Assembly (NCBI GenBank): GCA_009841145.1
Contig: VXMJ01000019.1
Coordinates: 1-64,000 of the forward strand
Direction of reading: 5' to 3'
DNA from: Caldilineaceae bacterium SB0661_bin_34
GTDB lineage: Bacteria; Chloroflexota; Anaerolineae; Caldilineales; Caldilineaceae
DNA: 64,000 nt
Part shown: positions 1-8,243 of the stretch, in pieces
Layout of the letters: each line of letters starts with the position of its first letter
How positions within the stretch are numbered: position 1 is the first letter of the stretch
Notes under the pieces: generated by a model
Told to the model about the DNA's origin: nothing
Databases searched by the model: none
The model's input: the letters and a program-made list of their open reading frames with translations, nothing else
Program-made: the position numbers and the translations under genes

Positions 1-36
1 GGCGCGGACGAATGGACGCGGGACTGAGGGATTGGT

Positions 37-1203
37 TCAGACGGTTGGGGCGAAGAATTCGGCGATGTCCGGGGCTACGTCCGGCACATCGACGGGCACG
101 CCTCCGTGTCTCAGGGAATCGGTTGCACAGCAGCCGGCAGCCACGCTGTGGCGGGCTTCCACGGGCGATGTCCGCGGGACCGTCTCGCCGCGGACGAAGC
201 CCAGGAATTCGGCAACGATGCGCGGGTCGGCCCCACCGTGTCCGCCGGACAGCGGTTGCAGGGGAATCTCGATGTCGCCGGCGGCATCGTATCCGTTCCG
301 TCTCCGGTTCCAAACCTTGATTACGGTACCCCCTTCGCCGTTGCCGAAGTTCTCAATACGGCCTTCGGTTCCGATCACCGTGTAGTTCCGCCAATAGTCG
401 GGCGTGAAGTGGCACTGCTGGTAGCAGGCCAGGACTCCGTTGTCCAACTCCATTTGCATCATGCTGATGTCTTCAATGTCCACGATCGGATGCAGTCCGG
501 TCTGGGCCAGTGGTGGCCAGTTGTCCAGGCTGTGCCGGGGGCGCGGCGCCGGTTCCGACAGCCGGTTGCCGACCCGGCCGTAGACCGCCAGCGCGCCCAT
601 GGCATGCACGCGTCGGCTGTAGCCGGAGCAGAGCCAGTGCAGAACGTCGATGTCGTGGGTGGCCTTCTGTAGCAGCATGCCCGTGGACAACCGCCGGTCC
701 GCGTGCCAGTCCTTGAAGTAGAAGTCGCCGCCGTGTCCGACAAAGTGGCGGCACCAGGCTGTCTGCACCTCGCCGATGGCACCATCGGTGATCAGTTTCT
801 TCATCGTGACCACGAAGTCCATGTGCCGCATGTTGTGGCCCAGGTACAGTTTCGTCTGTCCGTGTGCGGCCAGTCGGAGAATTTCGTCGCACTCGGCAAT
901 GGTGATGCCCATGGGCTTTTCCAGGTAGACCGCCACGCCCGCCTCCAGCGCGGCTCCGGCATGGCTGCAGTGCAGGTAGTCCGGAGAGCAGACGAACACG
1001 GCATCCAGGTCCTGTTCCAACAGGACGGCGGGACTGTCCGTTGTCAGAATGTCCTTTCCGTATACGGCCCGACATTCCTGCAGAACCTCGGCGCGGATGT
1101 CGCATACGGCCGCAATGCGCGCCCCGTTGCCCGGTTTGTGGGCGTGGGCCGCCAGGCCGCCTCGGCCACCGGCTCCAATCACGCCGACTCTCAGATCCTC
1201 CAT
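37..1203 (-). CDS. Gfo/Idh/MocA-family NAD(P)-dependent oxidoreductase
   Basis: Predicted cytosolic sugar or cyclitol dehydrogenase of 388 aa. The N-terminal Rossmann fold starts with a glycine-rich VIGAGGRGG loop (residues 8-16). The family hallmark EKP is at residues 95-97, where the Lys is the usual catalytic residue. An HDID stretch near residue 182 sits where the family has its substrate-binding Asp/His. The C-terminal half fits the alpha/beta Gfo/Idh/MocA C-terminal domain. ATG start at 1203. The neighbour guaB is divergent. The substrate cannot be told from sequence; members act on inositols, glucosides, amino-sugars and others. Confidence 0.9.
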   Translation of the reverse strand: MEDLRVGVIGAGGRGGLAAHAHKPGNGARIAAVCDIRAEVLQECRAVYGKDILTTDSPAVLLEQDLDAVFVCSPDYLHCSHAGAALEAGVAVYLEKPMGITIAECDEILRLAAHGQTKLYLGHNMRHMDFVVTMKKLITDGAIGEVQTAWCRHFVGHGGDFYFKDWHADRRLSTGMLLQKATHDIDVLHWLCSGYSRRVHAMGALAVYGRVGNRLSEPAPRPRHSLDNWPPLAQTGLHPIVDIEDISMMQMELDNGVLACYQQCHFTPDYWRNYTVIGTEGRIENFGNGEGGTVIKVWNRRRNGYDAAGDIEIPLQPLSGGHGGADPRIVAEFLGFVRGETVPRTSPVEARHSVAAGCCATDSLRHGGVPVDVPDVAPDIAEFFAPTV

Positions 1204-1351
1204 GACGCCGATCTCCGTTGGCGTCCGACGCTACGCGCATCAAGGTGCTGTGCGGCGGACATGGGTGTGACGGACGCCGGGCTGTTGACCCGTGGTTTGG
1301 GCCGCGATGATTCTGTTGGCGGTATCTGCAGCCCTGTCCGGACAGTTCCCT

Positions 1352-1357
1352 TATAAT
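1352..1357 (+). promoter_or_regulatory. -10 element upstream of guaB
   Basis: A perfect TATAAT lies 52 nt upstream of the guaB ATG, so transcription would begin near 1364 and give a leader of about 45 nt. I found no convincing -35 hexamer at 16-18 nt spacing. The call rests on the -10 alone. Confidence 0.45.
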
Positions 1358-1409
1358 GGCAGGTTGCGCTGTCGCATCCAATAGGAGCCCTGGTTGCCGG
1401 GGCCATGCC

Positions 1410-2471
1410 ATGAACCTTGAGCTCATTCCCTTCGGTCTGACCTACGACGACGTCCTGCTGATCCCGCGCCGGTCGCGCATTCGCTCCCGGCTGGATGTGG
1501 ATCTCAGCACCCGTTTGACCCGGAACCGGAACATAGGGTTGCCGGTAGTGGCCGCCAACATGGACACCGTCTGCGAAAGTGACATGGCGCGCGCCATGGC
1601 GGAGATGGGAGGAATTGGCATCATCCACCGCTTCATGACCTCCAAGCATCAGGCCGACGAAATCGCCCGGGTCAAGGATACGGGACCTGACCTGCTGGTG
1701 GGCGCTGCGATCGGAACCGACCGGGACATGCTGGCGCGCATGGAGGCCTGCGTGCAGGCCGGCACCGATGTGATTGTGCTCGACATCGCGCACGGTCATT
1801 CGGAACATGCCATCGCGGGCGTGCAACAGTGCAAGGATCGCTTTCCCGAGGTGGATCTGATTGCCGGCAACGTGGCCACGGCCGAGGGTGCCCTGGACTT
1901 GACAGATGCCGGCGCCGATGCCGTTAAGGTGGGGGTCGGACCCGGCGGCGTTTGCATTACCCGTCAGGTCACGGGTGTCGGCGTACCCCAGCTGACCGCC
2001 CTGCACAACGTCTTGCAAAGCGGCATCGACGTGCCCATCATCGCCGACGGCGGCATCCGGACTGCCGGTGATATTGCCAAGGCGCTGGCCACCGGGGCCG
2101 ACACCGTGATGCTGGGCAGCCTGTTGGCCGGCACCAAGGAAAGTCCGGGCGATGTGGAGCAGTCCAGCCACGGTCTGGTCAAGCGCATCCGCGGCATGGC
2201 GTCCCGGGAAGCGGTGGAGGACAGGGCGGAACGGTTGCGCGAGCAACTGGATGAGGAGTACTTCGAAATGCGTTCGCCCGAGGGTGTCGAGAGCACCGTG
2301 CCTTACAAGGGCCTGGTGGGCAAGATCATCGGCAATCTGATGGGCGGTGTGAAGAGTTCCTTCAGCTACCTCAATGCCGAAAACATCCGGGAATTTCAGG
2401 AGAACGCTGCGTTCATTCGGGTATCGCCGGCCGGACTGCGGGAAGGCGAACCGCATATCGACGCTGTCTAG
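1410..2471 (+). CDS. guaB: IMP dehydrogenase lacking CBS domains
   Basis: Catalyses IMP + NAD+ to XMP, the first committed step to GMP. About 353 aa from the ATG at 1410; the frame is open from 1356, but the conserved start [13 protein letters not shown] follows this ATG. The barrel core is complete: GPGGVC loop with the catalytic Cys near residue 182 followed by GVGVPQ (IMPDH-like), [12 protein letters not shown] phosphate-binding segment, [10 protein letters not shown], and the VPYKGLV flap. Full-length IMPDH (about 485 aa) carries two CBS domains after the GGIGIIHR strand. Here the chain runs from [15 protein letters not shown] directly to DLLVGAAIG, so the Bateman module is absent. GMP reductase is the alternative, but the flap and the GVGVPQ context favour IMPDH. 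Confidence 0.85.
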   Translation: MNLELIPFGLTYDDVLLIPRRSRIRSRLDVDLSTRLTRNRNIGLPVVAANMDTVCESDMARAMAEMGGIGIIHRFMTSKHQADEIARVKDTGPDLLVGAAIGTDRDMLARMEACVQAGTDVIVLDIAHGHSEHAIAGVQQCKDRFPEVDLIAGNVATAEGALDLTDAGADAVKVGVGPGGVCITRQVTGVGVPQLTALHNVLQSGIDVPIIADGGIRTAGDIAKALATGADTVMLGSLLAGTKESPGDVEQSSHGLVKRIRGMASREAVEDRAERLREQLDEEYFEMRSPEGVESTVPYKGLVGKIIGNLMGGVKSSFSYLNAENIREFQENAAFIRVSPAGLREGEPHIDAV

Positions 2472-2484
2472 CCCGGCCGGATCG

Positions 2485-3414
2485 TTAGAACTCGCTGCCA
2501 CCGAGCAGTGATAGCAGGTGGTTGAGGTCGGCATCGCTGTAGAAACTGAAGGTGAGGCGGCCTCGGCCCGTGGCAGAGCGCTTGATGGCAACCCGGGTGC
2601 CAAAGCGTTCCTGGAGCCCACGCTCGAGCCGGCGGACTTCCGCAAGGCTCTCCTTGTCCTGTTGAGGCTCAACGTCCTGGGGTTCCTCGGCGGACGGTGC
2701 ATCCGGCTGTGTGAGGGCTCGGCATAGGTTTTCCGTCTCGCGCACGGTGAGATCGTCGTCCACCACCTGTTGGAGCGCGCGGATGCACGTTTCTTCATCG
2801 GTCACCATCAGCAGAGCCCTGCCGTGGCCGGCGGAAATCGCTCCTGTCTCGAGTGTTTCCCGCACAGGCTGCGGCAGGTTCAGCAGCCGCAGGGTGTTGG
2901 TCACGTGTGTGCGGTGGACGCCGATGCGCTCGGCGATGTCGGCATGGGAGAGCCCGTGTTTATCGGCCAGCAGCTTGAACCCGGCGGCCTGTTCCAGGGG
3001 CGACAGGTCCTCCCGGTGCAGGTTTTCGATAAGGGCCAGCAATATCCCTTCGTCACGGTCGGCCGTGCGAATCAGTACCGTGGCCGTCGTCAGGCCCGCC
3101 TGTTGCAACGCCCGCCACCGACGTTCGCCGGAGATGAGCAGGTAGCAGCCCCAGCGGTCTGGATCCGTGCGTACCACCAGGGGCTGCAGCAGGCCATGGG
3201 TGCGGATGGAGTTTGCCAGGACACTCAGTTCCGCGGGGTCGAAGCGGACGCGCGGCTGCTCGGGATTGGGGCGGATTCGGGTTACTGGCACGTCCAGTTG
3301 AATGGACACTTCGTCAGGAGCCGCGTCGTCACGGTTGCCTGTGCGGTTGAAGAGGGCATCCAGGCCGCGGCCAAGGCCGGCCCCGGTGCTGCTGAAACGT
3401 TGGCTCTCGGTCAT
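2485..3414 (-). CDS. parB: Chromosome-partitioning protein ParB (Spo0J)
   Basis: DNA-binding partner of ParA, 309 aa. A GRGLDALF motif near the N-terminus is typical of chromosomal ParB and contacts ParA. Next comes the ParB/sulfiredoxin-like CTPase domain with NPEQPR and LLISGERRWRA, then a helix-turn-helix (LSHADIAERIGVHRTHV) for parS binding, and a C-terminal dimerisation part. The ATG overlaps the parA stop by 4 nt (ATGA), so translation is probably coupled. It converges on guaB with a 13-nt gap. I saw no perfect palindromic parS site in the window. Confidence 0.93.
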   Translation of the reverse strand: MTESQRFSSTGAGLGRGLDALFNRTGNRDDAAPDEVSIQLDVPVTRIRPNPEQPRVRFDPAELSVLANSIRTHGLLQPLVVRTDPDRWGCYLLISGERRWRALQQAGLTTATVLIRTADRDEGILLALIENLHREDLSPLEQAAGFKLLADKHGLSHADIAERIGVHRTHVTNTLRLLNLPQPVRETLETGAISAGHGRALLMVTDEETCIRALQQVVDDDLTVRETENLCRALTQPDAPSAEEPQDVEPQQDKESLAEVRRLERGLQERFGTRVAIKRSATGRGRLTFSFYSDADLNHLLSLLGGSEF

Positions 3415-4223
3415 GGGTGCACCGGTGCTGGCGGCGGGTTGGCAGTGTTGACACCACGCTCAATGCGCGCCCGAAACTCCGCTGTCCACAGCTGGTAGGC
3501 CAGCGTGCCGCTGCTGACCGGATCGTAGAGGACCGCGGGCAGGCCGTGGCTTGGCGCCTCGGCCAGGCGGACGGCACGGGGAATCACGGTTTCGTATGTG
3601 TCCTTGGGGAAATGCCGGCGCATCTCCTCCACCACTTCGCGGCTCAGGCGGGTCCGGGCATCAAAAAGTGTAAGCAGGAACCCGGCCAGTGCCAAGTCGG
3701 GATTGAGAGATTGACGCACTCTGCGCACGGAGTCGAGAATGGCCGCGACCCCCTCCAAGGCCAAGTACTCGCACTGGACCGGCACAACCAGCAGATCGGC
3801 GGCCACCATGCCGCTGATGGCAAGCAGTCCCAGACTGGGGGGATTGTCGATCACGATGTAGTTGTAACGCGCCTGGCAACCAGCCAGTTCCCGTGCCAGT
3901 CGCAGTTCCGCGTCGGCATCATGGCGGAGTTCGAACTCCAGGGCGGCCAGATTGGGGTTGGACGGCAACAAGTCCAAGTGAGGGATCATTGTGGGACGGC
4001 AGGCCGACGCGGCGTCGGTGCGGCCCGTCAGGACTTGGTAAAGGTCGCCGGCATCATCCTTGGCCGAGGTTCCCAGACTGCTGGTGGCGTTGCCCTGGGG
4101 ATCGTTGTCCACCAGCAACACGGCGAGATTTTGCCGGGCCAGGAAACTGCCGAGGTTGACGGCTGTGGTGGTCTTGCCGACACCGCCCTTTTGGTTGGTG
4201 ATGCATACCCGATGCCTGATCAT
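3411..4223 (-). CDS. parA: Chromosome-partitioning ATPase ParA (Soj)
   Basis: Walker-type partition ATPase, 270 aa. The N-terminus reads ITNQKGGVGKTTTAVNLG, the deviant Walker A with the signature Lys; IDNPPSLGLLA is the Walker A' region. The frame is open upstream to 4352, but the family start is the ATG at 4223, which overlaps the stop of the kinase gene by 4 nt. Together with ParB it segregates the origin. The position downstream of rpmH-rnpA-yidC-jag is the usual origin-proximal arrangement. Confidence 0.94.
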   Translation of the reverse strand: MIRHRVCITNQKGGVGKTTTAVNLGSFLARQNLAVLLVDNDPQGNATSSLGTSAKDDAGDLYQVLTGRTDAASACRPTMIPHLDLLPSNPNLAALEFELRHDADAELRLARELAGCQARYNYIVIDNPPSLGLLAISGMVAADLLVVPVQCEYLALEGVAAILDSVRRVRQSLNPDLALAGFLLTLFDARTRLSREVVEEMRRHFPKDTYETVIPRAVRLAEAPSHGLPAVLYDPVSSGTLAYQLWTAEFRARIERGVNTANPPPAPVHP

Positions 4224-5125
4224 TGTTCGGGTTCCGTTGCGGGATTGGCCTCCAGCCAGGCCAGCACGGTCCGGCGGTCCGGAATGCGGCTTGCGCCCAC
4301 GCCTTCCACCCCCATGGACGCCGCGGCGTTGGCAAATCGCGCCGAACTCCACAAGGCGCCGGTTTCCGCGTAGCGGATCAGGAAGGCAGTGGCGAAAATG
4401 TCTCCGGCCCCGGTCGGATCCACCTCGCGGGCGGGTCGCGGCGGCACGTGGCGGCGGACAATCCGTCCCTGGCGGCGGATGAACAGATCGCTGCCTTGCC
4501 GGTGGTTGGACAGGAGGACGACGGGCACGCGGGCCAACAGGGGATCAAGGCGCGACAGGTCGTGGTCCAGATCCTCGCGCGAAAGGATCAGAATGTCGAG
4601 ATGGGAAAGGCTGTCATCCGCCTCGGGCCAAACACAGGCCTCGACGCGGCCGTCCGGAGCGATATGGCGCAGCCAGCCCTGGGCTCCGCCGGCCTTCAGG
4701 GTGCCGGCGGCAAACGAAGCCGGCAGATCGCTGGCAATTTCCTGCATGATCGGACATAGAAACACGGCCTCAGCCCTGCGCTGACGGGGGGACAAATCCC
4801 GGCCGCCAATTGGTGCCGCCGGATCAAAGCACAACTGGGTGCGCACCTCGCCGCGGTATTGGTTGACGAAGGTAGTCGTTGTGTGCGATGGCAGCACGGT
4901 CCAGTGTGCCAAGTCCGTCAAGTCTGACAGGTCCTCGTCGTGTGCGACCCTGGTCACGACTTCTGCGGCTACCCCCAGAGCGTGGCTGGTATGAGCGGCA
5001 TAGGTGACGGAACCGCCGTGAATGAAACGGCTTCGATCGGATTCGTCGAGATCGCGGGTGACATTCCCCACGAGCAACAGGCGCGGTGGCGCCTGCCTGT
5101 CCGGGGGCATGGCCGGTCGGCTCAT
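4220..5125 (-). CDS. PfkB-family carbohydrate kinase
   Basis: Ribokinase-like sugar or nucleoside kinase of about 301 aa. The N-terminus LLLVGNVTRDLD resembles PfkB signature 1, and VDPTGAGDIFATAF near residue 245 is signature 2 with the anion hole and catalytic Asp of GAGD. HGGSVTYAA is the substrate-lid glycine region. The start is placed at the ATG at 5125, after the jag stop (5158); a second ATG lies at 5110. The long upstream open frame is the shadow of jag. Inserted between jag and parA, where many bacteria have mnmE/rsmG, it probably rides on the rpmH-par transcript. Substrate unknown. Confidence 0.85.
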   Translation of the reverse strand: MSRPAMPPDRQAPPRLLLVGNVTRDLDESDRSRFIHGGSVTYAAHTSHALGVAAEVVTRVAHDEDLSDLTDLAHWTVLPSHTTTTFVNQYRGEVRTQLCFDPAAPIGGRDLSPRQRRAEAVFLCPIMQEIASDLPASFAAGTLKAGGAQGWLRHIAPDGRVEACVWPEADDSLSHLDILILSREDLDHDLSRLDPLLARVPVVLLSNHRQGSDLFIRRQGRIVRRHVPPRPAREVDPTGAGDIFATAFLIRYAETGALWSSARFANAAASMGVEGVGASRIPDRRTVLAWLEANPATEPEQ

Positions 5126-5157
5126 CGAAGGCTGTGTCCGGCGGGACCGATGGGTTC

Positions 5158-6162
5158 CTACTTGAGCAGGACGACAACCCGGCGTTCCGGCCCGGTGCCC
5201 TCGCTCTCGGTGTAGACCTCCGGGTGGTCCTTGAGGGCCACATGCACGACCCAGCGCTGGCGCTTGGTCATTGGTTCCATTTCCCAGGGCCGGCCCCGGT
5301 GCACGACGTCGTCGGCAGTCTTGAGGGCTCGTTCCTGAAGCGCGGCATCCTGTTTGAGTTGGTAGTTGTCGATGTCCAAGTCCAGCTTCGGACAATCGCG
5401 CGCCAGTCGACGCATCATGGATACCAGGGTCCAGTGCATGCTTTGCAACGTGGCGCCGCGGCGGCCGATCAGCCGTCCGAGATGCCGACCTTCGACGAAC
5501 AGGGTCAACCGGTCGGCGCTCTCGCGGGCATCGGCGGTCCAGGTTCGTTTCACCTGGAAGTTTTCCACCCCCATGTACTCAAGCATGCGGGTGAGGGTTT
5601 CGATGGCAATGCGCTCGTTGTCCTCCTGGCCGGCCGGTGTCGGCACGGATTCGTCGTAGTCGTCGGTGCGTACCATTTCGCGAGCGTTGCGCCGGCTCCG
5701 GGTTTCCGGGTCCAGGGTCTGTCGGCCGCGATCGTCTCCGGATGCGCGCGGTGCCCGGTGTTCCTGGGGCTGTTGTCGTCCCTTGCCGCGCCGGTTGCGT
5801 TTGCGCCGCGGGCGGCGGCCGGATCGGGTGCCGGTATCCGGTTCCGTTGCGATGGGCGCCGCCTGTGGTTCGCGCAGCGGCGGCTCCTCCTCTTCGTCCT
5901 CGGTGTCCCAGTCGTTCCATTCCTCGTCCGCCGCGGGTTCGGGCTGGCCAACGACTTCCTGTTGATCCTCGAAGTCCAGTTCTGTGGCCAAGTCGTCCAG
6001 GCGGCTAACCCGGACCAACGCTTCGACGCGTCCCAGGAACTTGCGCCGTGGATGCTGCAACACCTCGATGTCTGCTTCTGCGCGGGTTAGGCCCAGTACG
6101 TGCAAACCCTCGGCGATGGCGTCGTCAATGGTGCGCCCGCTGAACTCTCCGCTGTCACTCAT
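5158..6162 (-). CDS. jag: Jag/KhpB (EloR) RNA-binding protein
   Basis: Cytoplasmic RNA-binding protein that accompanies YidC, 334 aa. Jag-N domain at residues 1-55 (SGRTIDDAIAEGLHVLGL). A low-complexity linker, first acidic then Arg-rich (about 60-165), follows. Then a KH-like domain with the GRRGATL loop (about 175-260) and an R3H domain (about 270-334) with EPMTKRQRWVVH and TESEGTGPERRVVV. The order is that of SpoIIIJ-associated Jag and of KhpB, which regulates cell elongation and division in Gram-positives. It starts 6 nt upstream of the yidC stop, so the pair is co-transcribed. The linker is longer than in B. subtilis Jag. Confidence 0.92.
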   Translation of the reverse strand: MSDSGEFSGRTIDDAIAEGLHVLGLTRAEADIEVLQHPRRKFLGRVEALVRVSRLDDLATELDFEDQQEVVGQPEPAADEEWNDWDTEDEEEEPPLREPQAAPIATEPDTGTRSGRRPRRKRNRRGKGRQQPQEHRAPRASGDDRGRQTLDPETRSRRNAREMVRTDDYDESVPTPAGQEDNERIAIETLTRMLEYMGVENFQVKRTWTADARESADRLTLFVEGRHLGRLIGRRGATLQSMHWTLVSMMRRLARDCPKLDLDIDNYQLKQDAALQERALKTADDVVHRGRPWEMEPMTKRQRWVVHVALKDHPEVYTESEGTGPERRVVVLLK

Positions 6163-6168
6163 CGCTGT

Positions 6169-7200
6169 CTATCCCCTTTTCTTTCTGCGCTTCTTGCGTC
6201 GTTTACGTGCCGGGTTCCCGTTGGCACCGGCGGGAGTGGAAGTGGCCTCTTCGGCCACGGGCGGATAGGCCTCCCGGTGGGAGTGGTTGCGGGAGGCGGA
6301 GGCCGGTGCCGCGGCTGTGGACGGTCCGGAACCCGTGTTGGTGGCCGGTGCGTCCGTCTTGGCCTGCATCTTCGCCATGACGTATTGCTGGACCAGCTGG
6401 ATGATGTTGCCGGTGACCCAGTACAGGGAAAGACCGGCCGGCACCTGCAGTGAGAAGAAGCCGAACATGACCGTCATGATTGTACCCATGGATTTCATGG
6501 TTCCGGCCTGGGAGCTCGCACTCCCGCCCATGGCCGGATTGGTCATCTTGGTCATCACGAACTGGGTGATCACCAGGAAGGCCGGCAGCGACATGTAGGC
6601 TAGCAACTGCACGTAGTCGCCTTGCGAAAAGGCGGTCGTGATCCAGCCCAGGCCGCCCGTGAATGCGGGGAAGCCCAGGTCGGGGATCCAAAAGAAGGAT
6701 GCATTGTCGAGCTCCGGTCCCAGGACCACCAGAGCCGAATAGAGACCGAACAGGATGGGCATTTGCACGACCAGCAGCAAGATGGGCAGGCAGCCGCTCA
6801 GGGGGTTGATGCCTTCCTCCTCATACAGCCGCCGCTGTTCCCGCATCAGGCGGTCGCGGTCCTTGCCGTATTTCTTCTGGAGTTCCTGCAGTTTGGGCTG
6901 TACGTCCTTCTGGCTTTGCATGCCCTTGATCTGCACGTAGGTCAAGGGCAGCAGTACCACCCGAATGCCGATCGTGAAGAGGATGATGGCGTAGCCCCAC
7001 GGATACTCGGACTGGTTGTCCTTGAGCCAGTCCGACAGGCTGATCAGAACCCGCGCCAGGGGCCAGACCACCGCGGTTTGCCAGAATCCGTCCGGCTCCA
7101 CGACACGCACGTCCACACCCTCGCGGGCGACGCCGCAGCCGGCAACCAGGAACGCGGCCAGCACCAGCAGGGCGATCAGCGGAATGTGTTTTCTGTTCAT
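6169..7200 (-). CDS. yidC: YidC/Oxa1 membrane protein insertase (lipoprotein type)
   Basis: Inserts and folds inner-membrane proteins with or without Sec. 343 aa from the ATG at 7200. The N-terminus is a lipoprotein signal with lipobox LVAGC (Cys22), as in Gram-positive SpoIIIJ/YidC1, without the large periplasmic domain of Gram-negative YidC. The membrane segments contain the conserved Arg of the hydrophilic groove (IGIRVVLLPLTYVQIKGMQ), a cytoplasmic KYGKDRDRLMREQRRLYEEE helix pair, and three more TM helices ending in LYWVTGNIIQLVQQ. A very basic C-terminal tail (RKRRKKRRKKRG) can contact ribosomes. The neighbours rpmH-rnpA-yidD-jag are the canonical set. Confidence 0.95.
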   Translation of the reverse strand: MNRKHIPLIALLVLAAFLVAGCGVAREGVDVRVVEPDGFWQTAVVWPLARVLISLSDWLKDNQSEYPWGYAIILFTIGIRVVLLPLTYVQIKGMQSQKDVQPKLQELQKKYGKDRDRLMREQRRLYEEEGINPLSGCLPILLLVVQMPILFGLYSALVVLGPELDNASFFWIPDLGFPAFTGGLGWITTAFSQGDYVQLLAYMSLPAFLVITQFVMTKMTNPAMGGSASSQAGTMKSMGTIMTVMFGFFSLQVPAGLSLYWVTGNIIQLVQQYVMAKMQAKTDAPATNTGSGPSTAAAPASASRNHSHREAYPPVAEEATSTPAGANGNPARKRRKKRRKKRG

Positions 7201-7220
7201 GGTGTTTCGAACCGTATCGA

Positions 7221-7430
7221 TCAGGGTACCGGATCCGCGCCGCCCTTGTTGAAGGGATGGCACCGCAGGATGCGCCTCAGTCCCATCCAGCCACCGCGCC
7301 ATAGGCCGTGACGCTGGATTGCTTCAATCATGTAGTGGGAGCAGGTGGGGGAAAACCGGCAGGTGGGTCCCAGCAGCGGGGACACGAAGCGTTGGTACAA
7401 ACGAACCGAGAAGATGGCAAACCTGGCCAT
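7221..7430 (-). CDS. yidD: YidD membrane protein insertion efficiency factor
   Basis: Small basic membrane-associated protein (69 aa) of the YidD/haemolytic family, linked to efficient insertion by YidC. The family pattern is complete: [23 protein letters not shown] with its Cys residues, then [26 protein letters not shown]. It lies between rnpA (12-nt gap) and yidC (20-nt gap). Confidence 0.95.
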   Translation of the reverse strand: MARFAIFSVRLYQRFVSPLLGPTCRFSPTCSHYMIEAIQRHGLWRGGWMGLRRILRCHPFNKGGADPVP

Positions 7431-7442
7431 GTGCGTCGGACG

Positions 7443-7817
7443 TCAGCGGACATCTGCGCCGACACTTGATGCACGGGTGTCGGCGAGTTGCAGGTGCAGG
7501 CGCCGCACCAGCTGTAGCGCGGCCTGTTCCAATTCCCAATAGCCGACCCGCGCGGCTTCGGCGCGGCACACCACCACGATGTCGTAGCCCGCGTGCAGCC
7601 GGTTCAGGTTGAGACGGAAAATGGCGCGCAGCCGCCGCTTGAGGCGATTGCGCACAACGGCATTGCCCACGCGTTTGCTGACCACGAACCCAAACCGATT
7701 GTGGGGCAGGTGATTGGCCAGACAACACAGGACCAGTAGCCGGTTGCGGCGGCTGCGTCCCGCTCTGCGGACGCGGGCAAAGGTACGTTGGTCCCGCAGG
7801 CTGTACTTGCGTTTCAT
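7443..7817 (-). CDS. rnpA: Ribonuclease P protein component
   Basis: Protein subunit of RNase P, which matures tRNA 5' ends. 124 aa from the ATG at 7817; the frame is open further upstream but that part overlaps rpmH. Diagnostic features: the basic N-terminus (RKYSLRDQRTFARVRR), the FGFVVSKRVGNAVVRNRLKRRLR RNR motif near residue 60, and YDIVVVCRAEA. It follows rpmH at 35 nt in the standard order. Confidence 0.95.
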   Translation of the reverse strand: MKRKYSLRDQRTFARVRRAGRSRRNRLLVLCCLANHLPHNRFGFVVSKRVGNAVVRNRLKRRLRAIFRLNLNRLHAGYDIVVVCRAEAARVGYWELEQAALQLVRRLHLQLADTRASSVGADVR

Positions 7818-7852
7818 GGGGGTGCGCCCTCCCGTGGAGGGGCGCGCACCGG

Positions 7853-8017
7853 CTAATGAATGGACTTGCGATGGGTCAGTTGAACGGCCAGCCGCTTGCG
7901 GCCGCGCAGACGTCGCCGCTTGAGTATGTTGCGCCCTCCCGGCGACATCATGCGTTTGCGGAAGCCGTGTGTGCGCAGGCGCTTGCGTACTTTGGGTTGC
8001 CAGGTTCTCTTGGGCAT
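7853..8017 (-). CDS. rpmH: Ribosomal protein L34 (bL34)
   Basis: Large-subunit ribosomal protein, 54 aa, read directly from the minus strand. It begins [20 protein letters not shown], continues with [20 protein letters not shown] and ends in THRKSIH. This is the full bL34 pattern with a few extra C-terminal residues. First gene of the rpmH-rnpA-yidD-yidC-jag-par operon, about 63 nt downstream of the predicted transcription start. Confidence 0.95.
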   Translation of the reverse strand: MPKRTWQPKVRKRLRTHGFRKRMMSPGGRNILKRRRLRGRKRLAVQLTHRKSIH

Positions 8018-8086
8018 GGCGAAGAGGTCGCGGAGTGGGCGGAAGGACCGTCGACACGGTCACTGTTTCCGAACAGACAAACCGGA

Positions 8087-8115
8087 AGTATAGGCCCGTG
8101 CACGACCTTGGTCAA
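8087..8115 (-). promoter_or_regulatory. Sigma-70-like promoter of the rpmH operon
   Basis: On the minus strand TTGACC (8110-8115) and TATACT (8087-8092) are separated by exactly 17 nt, each matching consensus at five of six positions. Transcription would start near 8080, about 63 nt before the rpmH ATG. Confidence 0.75.
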
Positions 8116-8243
8116 ATTCAAACGGCCCCGGGGCGATGCACTGCGGTCCGGCGCGGTTGCATTCGAAGGCCAATCGATATTCCGCCTCCGGTGCTAGACT
8201 GGCTGCCAACGGCCTTGCCCACCGGCTAACGGGGAGGGATCAG

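Noticed and set aside
2485..4223. parS site near parAB
   Set aside because: I found no TGTTTCACGTGAAACA-like 16-mer palindrome by eye. One may lie outside the window.
8018..8243. oriC with DnaA boxes
   Set aside because: No cluster of TTATCCACA-like 9-mers or AT-rich unwinding stretch was seen, only the rpmH promoter and the priA ribosome-binding site.
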